From Frigoribacterium sp. Leaf415 (GTDB taxonomy: Bacteria > Actinomycetota > Actinomycetes > Actinomycetales > Microbacteriaceae): a DNA stretch of 64,000 bases. Positions within the stretch are counted from its first letter, which is position 1. The number at the start of each line of letters is the position of its first letter. Location: contig NZ_LMQR01000001.1 in assembly GCF_001424645.1 (NCBI RefSeq), positions 2,166,149 to 2,230,148 of the forward strand, in the 5' to 3' direction. Under the pieces are notes generated by a model. It saw only the letters and a list, made by a program, of their open reading frames with translations. It was not told the DNA's origin and made no database searches. The position numbers and the translations under genes are program-made. Of this stretch, positions 46,324-56,050 are shown one piece after another.

Positions 46324-47103
46324 GTGTCCAAGCGCATCGAGGTCAACGACCTCAACGTCTACTACAGCAAGTTCAAGGCTGTCGAAGACGTCAACATCAC
46401 CATCGAGCCCCGCACGGTCACCGCGTTCATCGGCCCGTCCGGTTGTGGCAAGTCGACCTTCCTCCGCACGCTGAACCGCATGCACGAGGTCATCCCCGGC
46501 GCCTACGTCGAGGGCGAGGTGCTGATCGACGGCAACGACCTGTACAGCCCCGGCGTCGACCCCGTGCTCGTCCGCCGTCAGGTCGGCATGGTGTTCCAGC
46601 GCCCCAACCCGTTCCCGACGATGAGCATCCGCGACAACGTGCTCGCTGGCGTCAAGCTCAACAACCGCCGCATGTCGAAGAGCGACCAGGACGGCCTCGT
46701 CGAGTCGTCGCTGCAGGGCGCGAACCTCTGGAACGAGGTCAAGGACCGCCTCGACAAGCCCGGCTCGGGCCTCTCGGGCGGTCAGCAGCAGCGTCTCTGC
46801 ATCGCACGGGCCATCGCGGTCTCCCCCGACGTCGTGCTGATGGACGAGCCCTGCTCGGCCCTCGACCCGATCTCGACACTGGCCATCGAGGACCTCATCG
46901 AGGAGCTCAAGCAGCAGTACACGATCGTCATCGTGACCCACAACATGCAGCAGGCCAGCCGCGTCAGCGACAAGACGGCGTTCTTCAACATCGCCGGCAC
47001 CGGCAAGCCCGGCAAGCTGATCGAGTACGACGACACCGCCAAGATGTTCTCGAACCCGAGCGTGCAGGCCACGGAAGACTACGTGTCGGGTCGCTTCGGC
47101 TGA
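46324..47103 (+). CDS. pstB: Phosphate ABC transporter ATP-binding protein PstB
   Basis: A 259-residue ATPase with Walker [11 protein letters not shown], signature [14 protein letters not shown], Walker [14 protein letters not shown] and H-loop THNMQQASR. The CSALDP variant and the [18 protein letters not shown] insert are specific to PstB. It powers phosphate import and passes signals to PhoU. GTG start with GAAGGAATCACC upstream; a strong terminator follows. Confidence 0.97.
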   Translation: MSKRIEVNDLNVYYSKFKAVEDVNITIEPRTVTAFIGPSGCGKSTFLRTLNRMHEVIPGAYVEGEVLIDGNDLYSPGVDPVLVRRQVGMVFQRPNPFPTMSIRDNVLAGVKLNNRRMSKSDQDGLVESSLQGANLWNEVKDRLDKPGSGLSGGQQQRLCIARAIAVSPDVVLMDEPCSALDPISTLAIEDLIEELKQQYTIVIVTHNMQQASRVSDKTAFFNIAGTGKPGKLIEYDDTAKMFSNPSVQATEDYVSGRFG

Positions 47104-47169
47104 TCCGGCACCGCGCCTCCTCGGGGTGAGGCGCATCCGCACGTCGCGTGTCCGCGAGGTGCACACGAG

Positions 47170-47203
47170 AAGAGGCGGTCCACCGGGTGGTGGACCGCCT
47201 CTT
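47170..47203. terminator. Intrinsic terminator ending the pst operon
   Basis: Perfect 15-bp stem (AAGAGGCGGTCCACC and complement) with a 4-nt loop followed by a T-containing stretch, between the convergent pstB and rskA genes. Confidence 0.85.
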
Positions 47204-47246
47204 GCGTGTGGTGGCGGATCAGGCGTGCCGGGTCAGGCGTGCCGGG

Positions 47247-48179
47247 TCAGGCGCTGGGGATCGCGACGACCGGGTCGCTGGTCGGCGACGACGATCCACC
47301 CGCGGGCTCGACCGTGATGCCGACCGTGTCGCCTGCACTCATCTCGCCCTTGAGCACGTGCGTGGCCGGGGCGTTCGACGAGGCGTCGAAGGTACCCGCG
47401 GGCACGGCGCCGTCGTCGTTGATGTACCAGAGCTCGTAGGTCTGGTCGCCGGGCAGCGAGGTCATCCCGTCGACGACGACGGCCGAGCGACCGAGTTCGT
47501 TCGACCAGATGAGCGTCGCCTTGCCACCGGTGCTGACGTCGGCCACCGAGCGCTGGAAGTCGCTCGCGGCGTAGATCTCGTCGATGCCGGAGGCCTGCTG
47601 CTCTTGCTGCTGACCGGACTGACCGAGACCCTCGACGAGGGCTCCGCCGCCGAAGAAGAGCGCGGCGGCCGCGGCGGCCGCACCGAGGACGGCGACGGGA
47701 CGCGTGAACCAGCGACGGTGCGCGGCCCCGGTCGGCGTGAGGACGCGGGCACCCTCGGACTCGCTGGGCTCCATCTCGGGGGCGGGGGTGCGCTCTACGC
47801 GACGTTCGTGGTCGTCGTCACCCGCGCCTCCTGCGGTCGTCGCGATGTCGCGGTCTGTCGTCGGGGCCGTCGCCGTGAGCGGCGCCCGTTGCGGCGTCGA
47901 CGCGATGAGGTCGAGCACGCTGGCGCGGAGCTCGGCCGACGGGGTGACGGGCCGAGCCGCGTGGGCGAGCAACAATGCGGTCTCTCTCAATTCGGCCACC
48001 TCCGTCCTGGTGTCGTCGTGCTGGTCTGATGTGTCGTCGAGGAGGACCTCGAACGCGTGTCGTTCGTCGTCGCTCAATGCGTTGAGCACGTAGGCACCGG
48101 ACAGGTTGTCGGTGTCGACGTTCGTGGTGCCCGCGTCGTCCGCGTGGCGGTTTCGCGTGGGCTCGTCGTGGTCGGTCAC
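47247..48179 (-). CDS. rskA: RskA/RskK-type anti-sigma factor
   Basis: A 310-residue membrane protein. An N-terminal cytoplasmic sigma-binding domain (LSGAYVLNALSDDERHAFEVLL) is followed by an acidic linker, one transmembrane helix (about residues 164-184) and an extracytoplasmic RskA-like domain (YELWYINDDGAVPAGTF). It should hold SigK inactive until regulated proteolysis. GTG start overlapping the sigK stop (GTGA). One AGGAGGCGCGG word (47823) encodes AGGAG in the linker. Confidence 0.93.
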   Translation of the reverse strand: MTDHDEPTRNRHADDAGTTNVDTDNLSGAYVLNALSDDERHAFEVLLDDTSDQHDDTRTEVAELRETALLLAHAARPVTPSAELRASVLDLIASTPQRAPLTATAPTTDRDIATTAGGAGDDDHERRVERTPAPEMEPSESEGARVLTPTGAAHRRWFTRPVAVLGAAAAAAALFFGGGALVEGLGQSGQQQEQQASGIDEIYAASDFQRSVADVSTGGKATLIWSNELGRSAVVVDGMTSLPGDQTYELWYINDDGAVPAGTFDASSNAPATHVLKGEMSAGDTVGITVEPAGGSSSPTSDPVVAIPSA

Positions 48180-48772
48180 GAGGCCACCCCCATCTCGTCG
48201 CGCAGACGGATCATGCCGTCGCGCAGTCTGGTCTTGACCGTGCCGATCGGCACGTCCAACAGTTTCGCGACCTCGCTGTGGCTGAGGCCGCCGTAGTAGG
48301 CGAGCTTCACCGCCTGCCGTTGCAGTTCGGTGAGGCGTCCGAGTGCCCGTTCGACCCGCTCGTGCTCGATGCGGATCTCGACGGACTCGGTGACCGAGTC
48401 GTAGTCGGTCTCGAGGTCGCGCACGCCGATCTTCAGGTCGCGGTCACGACCGGCCTGGGAGGCGCGGATGCGGTCGACGGCCCGGCGGTGCGCCATCGTG
48501 AGCATCCAGCTGGCGGCGCTGCCCCGGGTGGAGTCGAAGCGCGTGGCGTTCTGCCAGATCTCGAGGAAGACCTCTTGGGTCACCTCTTCGGACTGGGCAT
48601 GGTCTTTGAGGAGCCGCTTCACCAGGCCGAGCACGCGGGGTGCGGTCTGGTCGTACAGCTCGGCGAAGGCGGCCTGGTCGCCCTGTGCGACTCGCGGCAA
48701 CAGTTCGTCGGGAGTCGACGGGGTGTGCCCGGCGTCGGGCGTCTCTGTCTCTCGGGTCACGAGTTCGAGCAT
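48176..48772 (-). CDS. sigK: ECF RNA polymerase sigma factor SigK
   Basis: A sigma-70 family ECF factor of about 198 residues. Region 2 includes DQAAFAELYDQTAPRVLGLVKR and VTQEVFLEIWQNATRFDSTRG; region 4 includes LTELQRQAVKLAYYGGLSHSEVA and DVPIGTVKTRLRDGMIRLR. The pairing with an RskA-type anti-sigma defines the SigK group, which controls secreted and oxidation-sensitive proteins in relatives. The ATG at 48772 has GGAGG 11 nt upstream; GTG codons at 48784 and 48796 are also possible. Confidence 0.93.
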   Translation of the reverse strand: MLELVTRETETPDAGHTPSTPDELLPRVAQGDQAAFAELYDQTAPRVLGLVKRLLKDHAQSEEVTQEVFLEIWQNATRFDSTRGSAASWMLTMAHRRAVDRIRASQAGRDRDLKIGVRDLETDYDSVTESVEIRIEHERVERALGRLTELQRQAVKLAYYGGLSHSEVAKLLDVPIGTVKTRLRDGMIRLRDEMGVAS

Positions 48773-48796
48773 GTCAGGGTTCACCTCCGGTCGCAC

Positions 48797-49552
48797 TGTT
48801 CGTCGGTTCGTGGCTCGCGATCCGGGGCGGATCGTGATGTGGGGCTTCGTGGTGCCTGGTGGTGCTTCGTGGTGCCGTGTTCGTGGTGCGGGCGGGACCC
48901 CCTGCGATGCGGCCGTCTGGGATGGCGTTCAGGCCCGGTGCATCGCAGGGAGACCAGCCCGCCGACGCCCGAAGCTTAGGGAGGACGGGTGTCGGCGGGG
49001 GATCGTGGATCCCTCACGTGAATGGTTCGGCACCGGGGGTCGGGCGGATTGGGCGAACATTCGCGTGTGGTCGTCCTGCTCGGCCGGCGCTCTGGGCCGA
49101 ACCCGACCGGGGGCGGGCCGGAACGCGTGCCGAACCCGACAGACGGGCACCGACGCGCCGCTCACTTTCCCGCTGCAGTCGTCGGACGCTGCCGAGTTGT
49201 CGCGATTTGCACACGTGGGCGAGGGCGCTGTGCGGGGACTCGGGCGGGACGAGGAGGCGCGGGTCGCGCAACGAGGAGGGCGGCGGTCGGTCGTCACGCC
49301 GGTTCTCGACCGAGAACTCGTCTCGGGAGGAAGAGGTGCCGGACCGCAGAAACGCCTCTCGGCGCGAGGCCGCTCGAAGCGGCTAAATTTGGAGCCCGGG
49401 GTTACTGCGGCCCGACCAGAGAGACTTTACCCGCCTCGGGCCGGGCGGTCCGACGAGTTCGCGTCGTGCGAACGCCGTGCGGGTCCGCGCGTGTCGAGCC
49501 CGCCCGGGCACGTGCGGCTCGACTCAGGACTCGGCCGCACGCGGGGCATCGC
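48797..49552. other. Long stretch with no supported gene
   Basis: About 750 bp upstream of sigK and beyond the end of the next gene. Open frames here are shadows with implausible composition and no start signals. The stretch holds one AGGAGGCGCGGGTC word (49253) and a lower-GC patch around 49381-49390 (CTAAATTTGG). It may contain sigK promoters or a decayed gene. Confidence 0.6.
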
Positions 49553-50182
49553 TCAGTCGAGGCTGTCGTCGCGCCACAGGTGGGCGCAGGCGACGAGGTC
49601 GACCCCGAGTTCGCTGAAGCGCAGCGCGCGGCGCGTGAGTTCGCCGGCGCGGTCGGACCCGACGGCGTCCTGGTCGTCGGCGACCGAGGTGGCTCCGGCG
49701 GCGGCGAGGCGGCAGAACGCGGCACCCCGCTCGAGCGCGATGGCGAAGTCGCCGACGAAGACGCCGCGGAGGATCAGGTCGGCGAGTTCGAGGATCTCTT
49801 CCGGGCTGGCCGGCGCGGGGGCCCCTGCGACGACCGGGTCGATCGTGGTGGCGACCTCGACCCCGCGCTCGAAGAGCTGGGTGACCTCGACCGGGTTCTG
49901 CCGGATGACGGCCCGCACGAGGTAGATGCGCCAGAGAGCACCGGGCAGGCTGTGCGGGCTGGCCCGTGCCCAGAGCTCGGCGACCGCGTCGATGCCGTGT
50001 TGGTCGGTGAACGTGACGAGCCGGTCGAGGATCTCGGGGCTCGGGTCGTGCTTGACGCGGGCGACGAGGGCCGAGGCCGACTCGTGGGCGACGCGGTTCA
50101 TCGTCGCGGGGTCGTCTCCGCCCTGGAAGGCTTCGAACTCGGACCCCGAGAACTGGGTCGGGCGGTGGAAAGGTCTCGGCAC
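49553..50182 (-). CDS. Conserved actinobacterial hypothetical protein (209 aa)
   Basis: A helical, slightly acidic protein with no membrane segment. Notable stretches are RPTQFSGSEFEAFQGGDDPATMNRVAHESASALV and ELWARASPHSLPGALWRIYLV. Similar proteins are conserved in Microbacteriaceae without an established function. The start is set at the GTG at 50182 because TATCGT lies 7 nt upstream (50190-50195), matching a leaderless promoter; the frame is open for ten more codons. It ends about 780 bp from the sigK start. Confidence 0.82.
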   Translation of the reverse strand: MPRPFHRPTQFSGSEFEAFQGGDDPATMNRVAHESASALVARVKHDPSPEILDRLVTFTDQHGIDAVAELWARASPHSLPGALWRIYLVRAVIRQNPVEVTQLFERGVEVATTIDPVVAGAPAPASPEEILELADLILRGVFVGDFAIALERGAAFCRLAAAGATSVADDQDAVGSDRAGELTRRALRFSELGVDLVACAHLWRDDSLD

Positions 50183-50330
50183 CGGACCCACGATAGGCGC
50201 GACCACCGACACCGAGCCGGACGTTCGCCCACGGCACCACCGCCGGCACCCGGCGACGCCGGCTCCACCGAGGAGGCGCGGGTCGGCCTGGCGAGCGCGA
50301 GGCGCGGCATCCCGTAAACTGGACGCGCAC

Positions 50331-50403
50331 GGGCCTCTAGCTCAGTTGGTAGAGCATCGGACTTTTAATCCGCGGGTCGTGGGTTCGAGCCCCACGGGGC
50401 CCA
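50331..50403 (+). tRNA. tRNA-Lys (anticodon TTT)
   Basis: A 73-nt cloverleaf: acceptor GGGCCTC pairs with GGGGCCC (one G-T), D arm GCTC-AGTTGGTAGA-GC, anticodon loop CTTTTAA, T arm GTGGG-TTCGAGC-CCCAC, discriminator A. The 3' CCA is not fully encoded. Confidence 0.97.
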
Positions 50404-50859
50404 CCTGTATCCGTCGCAGTGCCTGCGATGTTCGACGTCGTCCGGCCTCCGAGCCCGCATTATCGCGACTCCAAAGGCCTCACCCGGTGACCCGGGAAGG
50501 CGGGGCCGACGTCGCACCCGAATGCGGCGGCCCCACCACGAGAGACCGAACCCGAATCCTGTCCCCCGATTTCAGGTGGGTCCCACCCACCTGGTACGCG
50601 CAGAACATACGCCCTCAAGACGTCAGGTGTCGGCTTTTCTGTCGAGGACGAGAGAAAGCGCCCCTCCGGTTCGGGCCGGGAGGGGCGCTCTGCCTCCCCG
50701 CGACAGGTGTCGGGCAAGCCGTCTGGGTCGCTACGGGGTACGTCAGGGTCAGGGGGGCCCTGGGGAGACAGCAGTGAACGGTACGCGGACGTACGCCGAC
50801 CGGTCCCAGCTTCGCGCAATCCGGACAATGCGCTCGCCGGTCCACCACGGAGAGGGCCG
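50404..50859. other. Gene-free region downstream of tRNA-Lys with two strong inverted repeats
   Basis: No coding region is supported. It contains a 21-bp near-perfect palindrome (CAGGTGGGTCCCACCCACCTG, 50573-50593) and a terminator-like hairpin at 50657-50689. A small RNA ending at that hairpin is possible but unproven. Confidence 0.5.
50657..50689. terminator. Terminator-like hairpin downstream of tRNA-Lys
   Basis: Perfect 11-bp stem AGCGCCCCTCC and complement with an 11-nt loop that can partly pair. It lies about 250 bp after the tRNA and 170 bp from the 3' end of galM. Confidence 0.6.
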
Positions 50860-51801
50860 CTAGACGCCGGTCGCTCGATACCGCACACCCCAGCTGCCCG
50901 TCCAAGACTCCCCCGGGTCGAGCCAGCGCAGACCCTCGCCCGAGGCCAGCGCGTTGGCCGGTGCCGTCATGGGCTCGGCAGCCACGGCCAAACCCTTCAC
51001 CCCGTCGCGGGGGAAGTTGCGGGGCGTGAACACCTGCACGTACTCGAACGAGGCGTCTTGCCAGAGCTCGGTCGCCGAACCGTCGGGGGCCGTGAACGTC
51101 GTCGTGCGGATGCCGTCGGCGTCGGGCGCGACGTCGCGGTAGCCCGTGTCGAGGTCGAGGTCGCCCAGGCGCGGGCCCTGCGACAGGTCGAACTCGGTGC
51201 CGGCCACGGGCGACGTGCCGACCGGGATGCTCGCCTCGTCCGTCTCGTACCGCGTCGCCGCCGCCAGCGTGACGGTCAGCGTCGCCGGGTCGTGGTCGCC
51301 CACCCGGAAGAACGGGTGCGACCCGACGGCGAACGGGGCCCGGTCGGAGCCGACGTTCGTGATCGTGTGCGTGACGACCATGCCGTCCGCGACGAGTTCG
51401 TGCCGCACGGTCGTGTCGAGCTGGAACGGGTACCCGTGCTGCGGGAACACCGTTGCCCCGAGCGTCACGGCGTGGGGCTCGCGCTCGACCACCCGGTAGG
51501 CCGTGTAGCGCAGCAGCCCGTGGCTGGCGTTTCCCTTGGCCGGCTCGGTGAGGTCGAGCTGCTGCTCGCGCCCGTCGAGCGACCACCGGCCGCCGGCGAC
51601 GCGGTTCGGCCAGGGCACGAGCGTGATGCCGCAGGCCGAGGGCGGGGCCTCGTCGGCACCGAACGTCTCGGTCAGGGCGACACCGTCGACGGCCAGCGCG
51701 CGGATGCCCGCCGCCACCTGCGTGACGACACCCGTGACGTGGTGCCCGTCGTGCTCGAGGGTGAGGTCGTACTGCTCTCCGGTCGGGTTGCTCGTCGTCA
51801 T
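50860..51801 (-). CDS. galM: Aldose 1-epimerase family protein
   Basis: A 313-residue galactose-mutarotase-fold protein. It has LVPWPNRVAGGRWSLDG (substrate-binding Asn-Arg), the catalytic His region SHGLLRYTAY, FAVGSHPFFRVG and a C-terminal VQVFTPRNFPRDG. It should speed interconversion of alpha and beta sugar anomers before galactokinase. It lies next to the gal regulator and the galTK genes, supporting a role in the Leloir pathway. Confidence 0.9.
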   Translation of the reverse strand: MTTSNPTGEQYDLTLEHDGHHVTGVVTQVAAGIRALAVDGVALTETFGADEAPPSACGITLVPWPNRVAGGRWSLDGREQQLDLTEPAKGNASHGLLRYTAYRVVEREPHAVTLGATVFPQHGYPFQLDTTVRHELVADGMVVTHTITNVGSDRAPFAVGSHPFFRVGDHDPATLTVTLAAATRYETDEASIPVGTSPVAGTEFDLSQGPRLGDLDLDTGYRDVAPDADGIRTTTFTAPDGSATELWQDASFEYVQVFTPRNFPRDGVKGLAVAAEPMTAPANALASGEGLRWLDPGESWTGSWGVRYRATGV

Positions 51802-51873
51802 CGTTCCAGTCTCGCTCTCGGGTGTCGGTGTCGTCCGGGATCTCGTGCGGCCCCGTGGTGAGGACCCCTGGGC

Positions 51874-52734
51874 TCAGGGACGCGAGGGGGCCGGGTCGCG
51901 AGGAGGCGCGTCGACCTCGCCCGCGCCTCCTGCGGTCACGACGGCGAGGCCCGCTCGACGCAGCTCGGCGACGGCACCGTCGTCCGCCCCCGCCGTGACG
52001 AGCCCCTCGAAGGTCTCGAGCGGCCCGATGACGCCCAGATGGGCCTCGCCGAGCTTGCTGCCGTCGGCCACGATGTACGACCGTCGGGCCGTCTGGGTCA
52101 TGAGGCGCTTGAGGTCGGTCTCGGGCAGGTTGACGTTCGTCACGCCGTGGGTCGCATGGACGCCGGTGCAGCCGATGAACGCCAGGTCGGCCGTCACGCT
52201 CGCGAACACGCTCGTCGCCAGCGGGTTGACCAGCGAGTGCTGCAGCGGTCGCAAGGTGCCGCCGGACACGATCACGGTGAACCGCGGCACCGCCTGCTCG
52301 AGCGCCAGCGCGATGGTGAGGCCGTTCGTCACGACCACGACCCCCTCGAGGTCGTGCCGTTCGAGCAGGGCCAACGCGATCTGCGTGGTCGTCGTGCCGA
52401 CGTCGAGCACGACGCAGTCGCCCGAGCGCACGAGCGACGCGGCTTCGACCCCGATCGCCCTCTTGGCCTCGGTCGACACCGAGCTCTCTTCTTCGAACGG
52501 GCGCTCGGCCGGCCGGTCGACCGACAGCGCCCCGCCGTGCACTCGCGAGAGCAGACCGTCCGCCGCGAGGCTCTCGAGATCGGTGCGGATCGTCACCTCG
52601 GACAGCCGGAACTCGCGCGCCAGCTCGGCCGTGCGGACGAACCCGCGACGCCCGACGAGGTCGGCGATGCGGTCGCGACGCCGCTCGCCCGGCAGCGGCG
52701 CGGGCTGCGGGGGCGGGGTCGAGTTGCCGTTCAC
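51874..52734 (-). CDS. DeoR/GlpR-family transcriptional regulator of the gal genes
   Basis: A 286-residue DeoR protein. The N-terminal helix-turn-helix (RRRDRIADLVGRRGFVRTAE, then LAREFRLSEVTIRTDLESLA) is followed by a sugar-phosphate-sensing domain with VVLDVGTTTTQIALAL and FIGCTGVHATHGVTN. The ligand is probably a galactose-pathway phosphate. The GTG at 52734 is chosen because the codons before it are inside the operator region. Two oppositely oriented AGGAGGCGCG words (51901 and 51922) lie in the C-terminal tail, AGGAGEVDAPPR. Confidence 0.9.
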   Translation of the reverse strand: MNGNSTPPPQPAPLPGERRRDRIADLVGRRGFVRTAELAREFRLSEVTIRTDLESLAADGLLSRVHGGALSVDRPAERPFEEESSVSTEAKRAIGVEAASLVRSGDCVVLDVGTTTTQIALALLERHDLEGVVVVTNGLTIALALEQAVPRFTVIVSGGTLRPLQHSLVNPLATSVFASVTADLAFIGCTGVHATHGVTNVNLPETDLKRLMTQTARRSYIVADGSKLGEAHLGVIGPLETFEGLVTAGADDGAVAELRRAGLAVVTAGGAGEVDAPPRDPAPSRP

Positions 52735-52742
52735 CCGGCTAG

Positions 52743-52770
52743 TTTCGTATGCTTTCACGTACTTTCGCAA
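52743..52770. promoter_or_regulatory. DeoR-type operator: three TTTCG/A repeats between the regulator and galT
   Basis: TTTCGTAT (52743), TTTCACGT (52753) and TTTCGCAA (52763) are direct repeats spaced exactly 10 bp apart, one helical turn. Position and pattern fit a DeoR tetramer site controlling both divergent transcripts. Confidence 0.65.
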
Positions 52771-52813
52771 CTGCAAGTCGTGGTCGCGAGTGCCCCGAAC
52801 TGAAGGAGGCGCG

Positions 52814-55119
<2,306 letters not shown>

Positions 55120-55192
55120 CGCCGCGCAGCCCCGAGACGGGTACCGCACCTGAAGATGAACACAGCACCACGGGATTGACACGGCACCACGG

Positions 55193-55234
55193 GATGGGCA
55201 CAGCACCAGGAGAAAACCTGGCGCTGTGCCCATC
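55193..55234. repeat. Hairpin B, copy 1
   Basis: Arms GATGGGCACAGCACCAGG and CCTGGCGCTGTGCCCATC with loop AGAAAA; one internal mismatch. The flanking CACCACG and CGTGGTG (55241) can extend the pairing. Confidence 0.85.
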
Positions 55235-55265
55235 TTCTCGCGTGGTGGGTGCAGCAGCGGTACAC

Positions 55266-55327
55266 CCCGTCACGAGGTGAACACGCCGCCGCGACATCAG
55301 GTGGCGGCGTGTTCACTTCGCGGCGGG
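55266..55327. repeat. Hairpin C, copy 1
   Basis: Core stem GTGAACACGCCGCC (55277-55290) with GGCGGCGTGTTCAC (55303-55316), perfect over 14 bp, with looser outer pairing. Confidence 0.85.
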
Positions 55328-55452
55328 ATGAGGGCACGACCCCGACACGGCACCACGGGGGGCCACCGAACCACGCGACGGGCACAGCACCACAAGACGG
55401 GCACAGCACCCCGAGACGGGCACAGCACCACGAGACGGGCACAGCACCACGC

Positions 55453-55494
55453 GATGGGCACAGCACCAGGGGAAAACCTGGCGCTGTGACCATC
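55453..55494. repeat. Hairpin B, copy 2
   Basis: Same arms as copy 1 but loop GGAAAA; the right arm reads GTGACCATC, losing one pair. Confidence 0.85.
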
Positions 55495-55525
55495 ATCTGG
55501 CGTGGTGGAGGGGGCGGCGGCACAC

Positions 55526-55587
55526 CCCGCCAGGAGGTAAACACGCCGCCACACGATTGCATGGCGGCATGTTTAGTTCGTGGCGGG
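55526..55587. repeat. Hairpin C, copy 2
   Basis: Left arm begins CCCGCCAGGAGGTAAACACG, right arm ends GTTCGTGGCGGG; several mismatches make it the weakest of the three. Loop CACGATTGCA. Confidence 0.8.
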
Positions 55588-55677
55588 ATGAGGGCACGAC
55601 CCCCACGCAGCACCACGCGGAGGGCCACCGCACCACGAGACGTGGCACAGCACCACGGGATGGGCACAGCACCACGG

Positions 55678-55719
55678 GATGGGCACAGCACCAGGGGAAA
55701 ACCTGGCGCTGTGACCATC
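55678..55719. repeat. Hairpin B, copy 3
   Basis: Loop GGAAAA and right arm CCTGGCGCTGTGACCATC as in copy 2. Confidence 0.85.
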
Positions 55720-55753
55720 TTGTGGTGTGGTGGGGGCGGCGGCGGCGACACAG

Positions 55754-55815
55754 CCCGCCACGAGGTAAACACGCCGCCACACGATTGCCTGGCGGCATGT
55801 TTACCTCGTGGCGGG
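55754..55815. repeat. Hairpin C, copy 3
   Basis: 26-bp arms with a single mismatch (55754-55779 with 55790-55815) and a 10-nt loop CACGATTGCC. The core reads GTAAACA/TGTTTAC where copy 1 has GTGAACA/TGTTCAC: a compensatory change. Confidence 0.9.
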
Positions 55816-55962
55816 ATGAGGGCACGATCCCGACGCAGCACCACGCGAAGGGCCACCGCACCACGAGACGGGCACAGCACCACGCGATGAGTGCCGCACC
55901 ACGCGACGAGCCCAGCACCACGCGATGGGCCGTGCACCACGCGGAGGGCCACCTCACCACGC

Positions 55963-56004
55963 GATGGGCACAGCACCAGGGGAAAACCTGGCGCTGTGCC
56001 CATC
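55963..56004. repeat. Hairpin B, copy 4
   Basis: Loop GGAAAA with right arm CCTGGCGCTGTGCCCATC. It is the last element before folD, 47 bp from the folD stop. Confidence 0.85.
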
Positions 56005-56050
56005 TTCTGGCGTGGCGGGTGCAGCGGCACCACACTGGCCGGCCGGGGCG

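Larger units (their letters stand above)
55147..56030. repeat. Composite array of 19-bp direct repeats alternating with two hairpin types (B and C)
   Basis: About 20 units of consensus CACCACGCGATGGGCACAG (19 bp, occasionally 18-20) occur in four blocks, starting at 55147 (3 units), 55351 (6), 55611 (4) and 55839 (7). Each block ends in hairpin B; blocks 1-3 are followed by hairpin C, giving 3.5 superunits of about 225-285 bp. It lies between the convergent galK and folD genes. Units differ at a few positions, so the array is not a fresh duplication. No coding region is credible in it. Confidence 0.9.

Noticed and set aside
48859..49386. Possible 175-codon gene upstream of sigK
   Set aside because: Arg/Pro/Ser-rich composition, no ribosome binding site or leaderless promoter, no recognised motif.
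50331..50403. Prophage or integrative element attached at tRNA-Lys
   Set aside because: No integrase, no duplicated tRNA 3' end and no phage-like genes within the window.
55147..56030. CRISPR array
   Set aside because: The 19-bp units are directly adjacent, with no unique spacers, and no cas genes are present.
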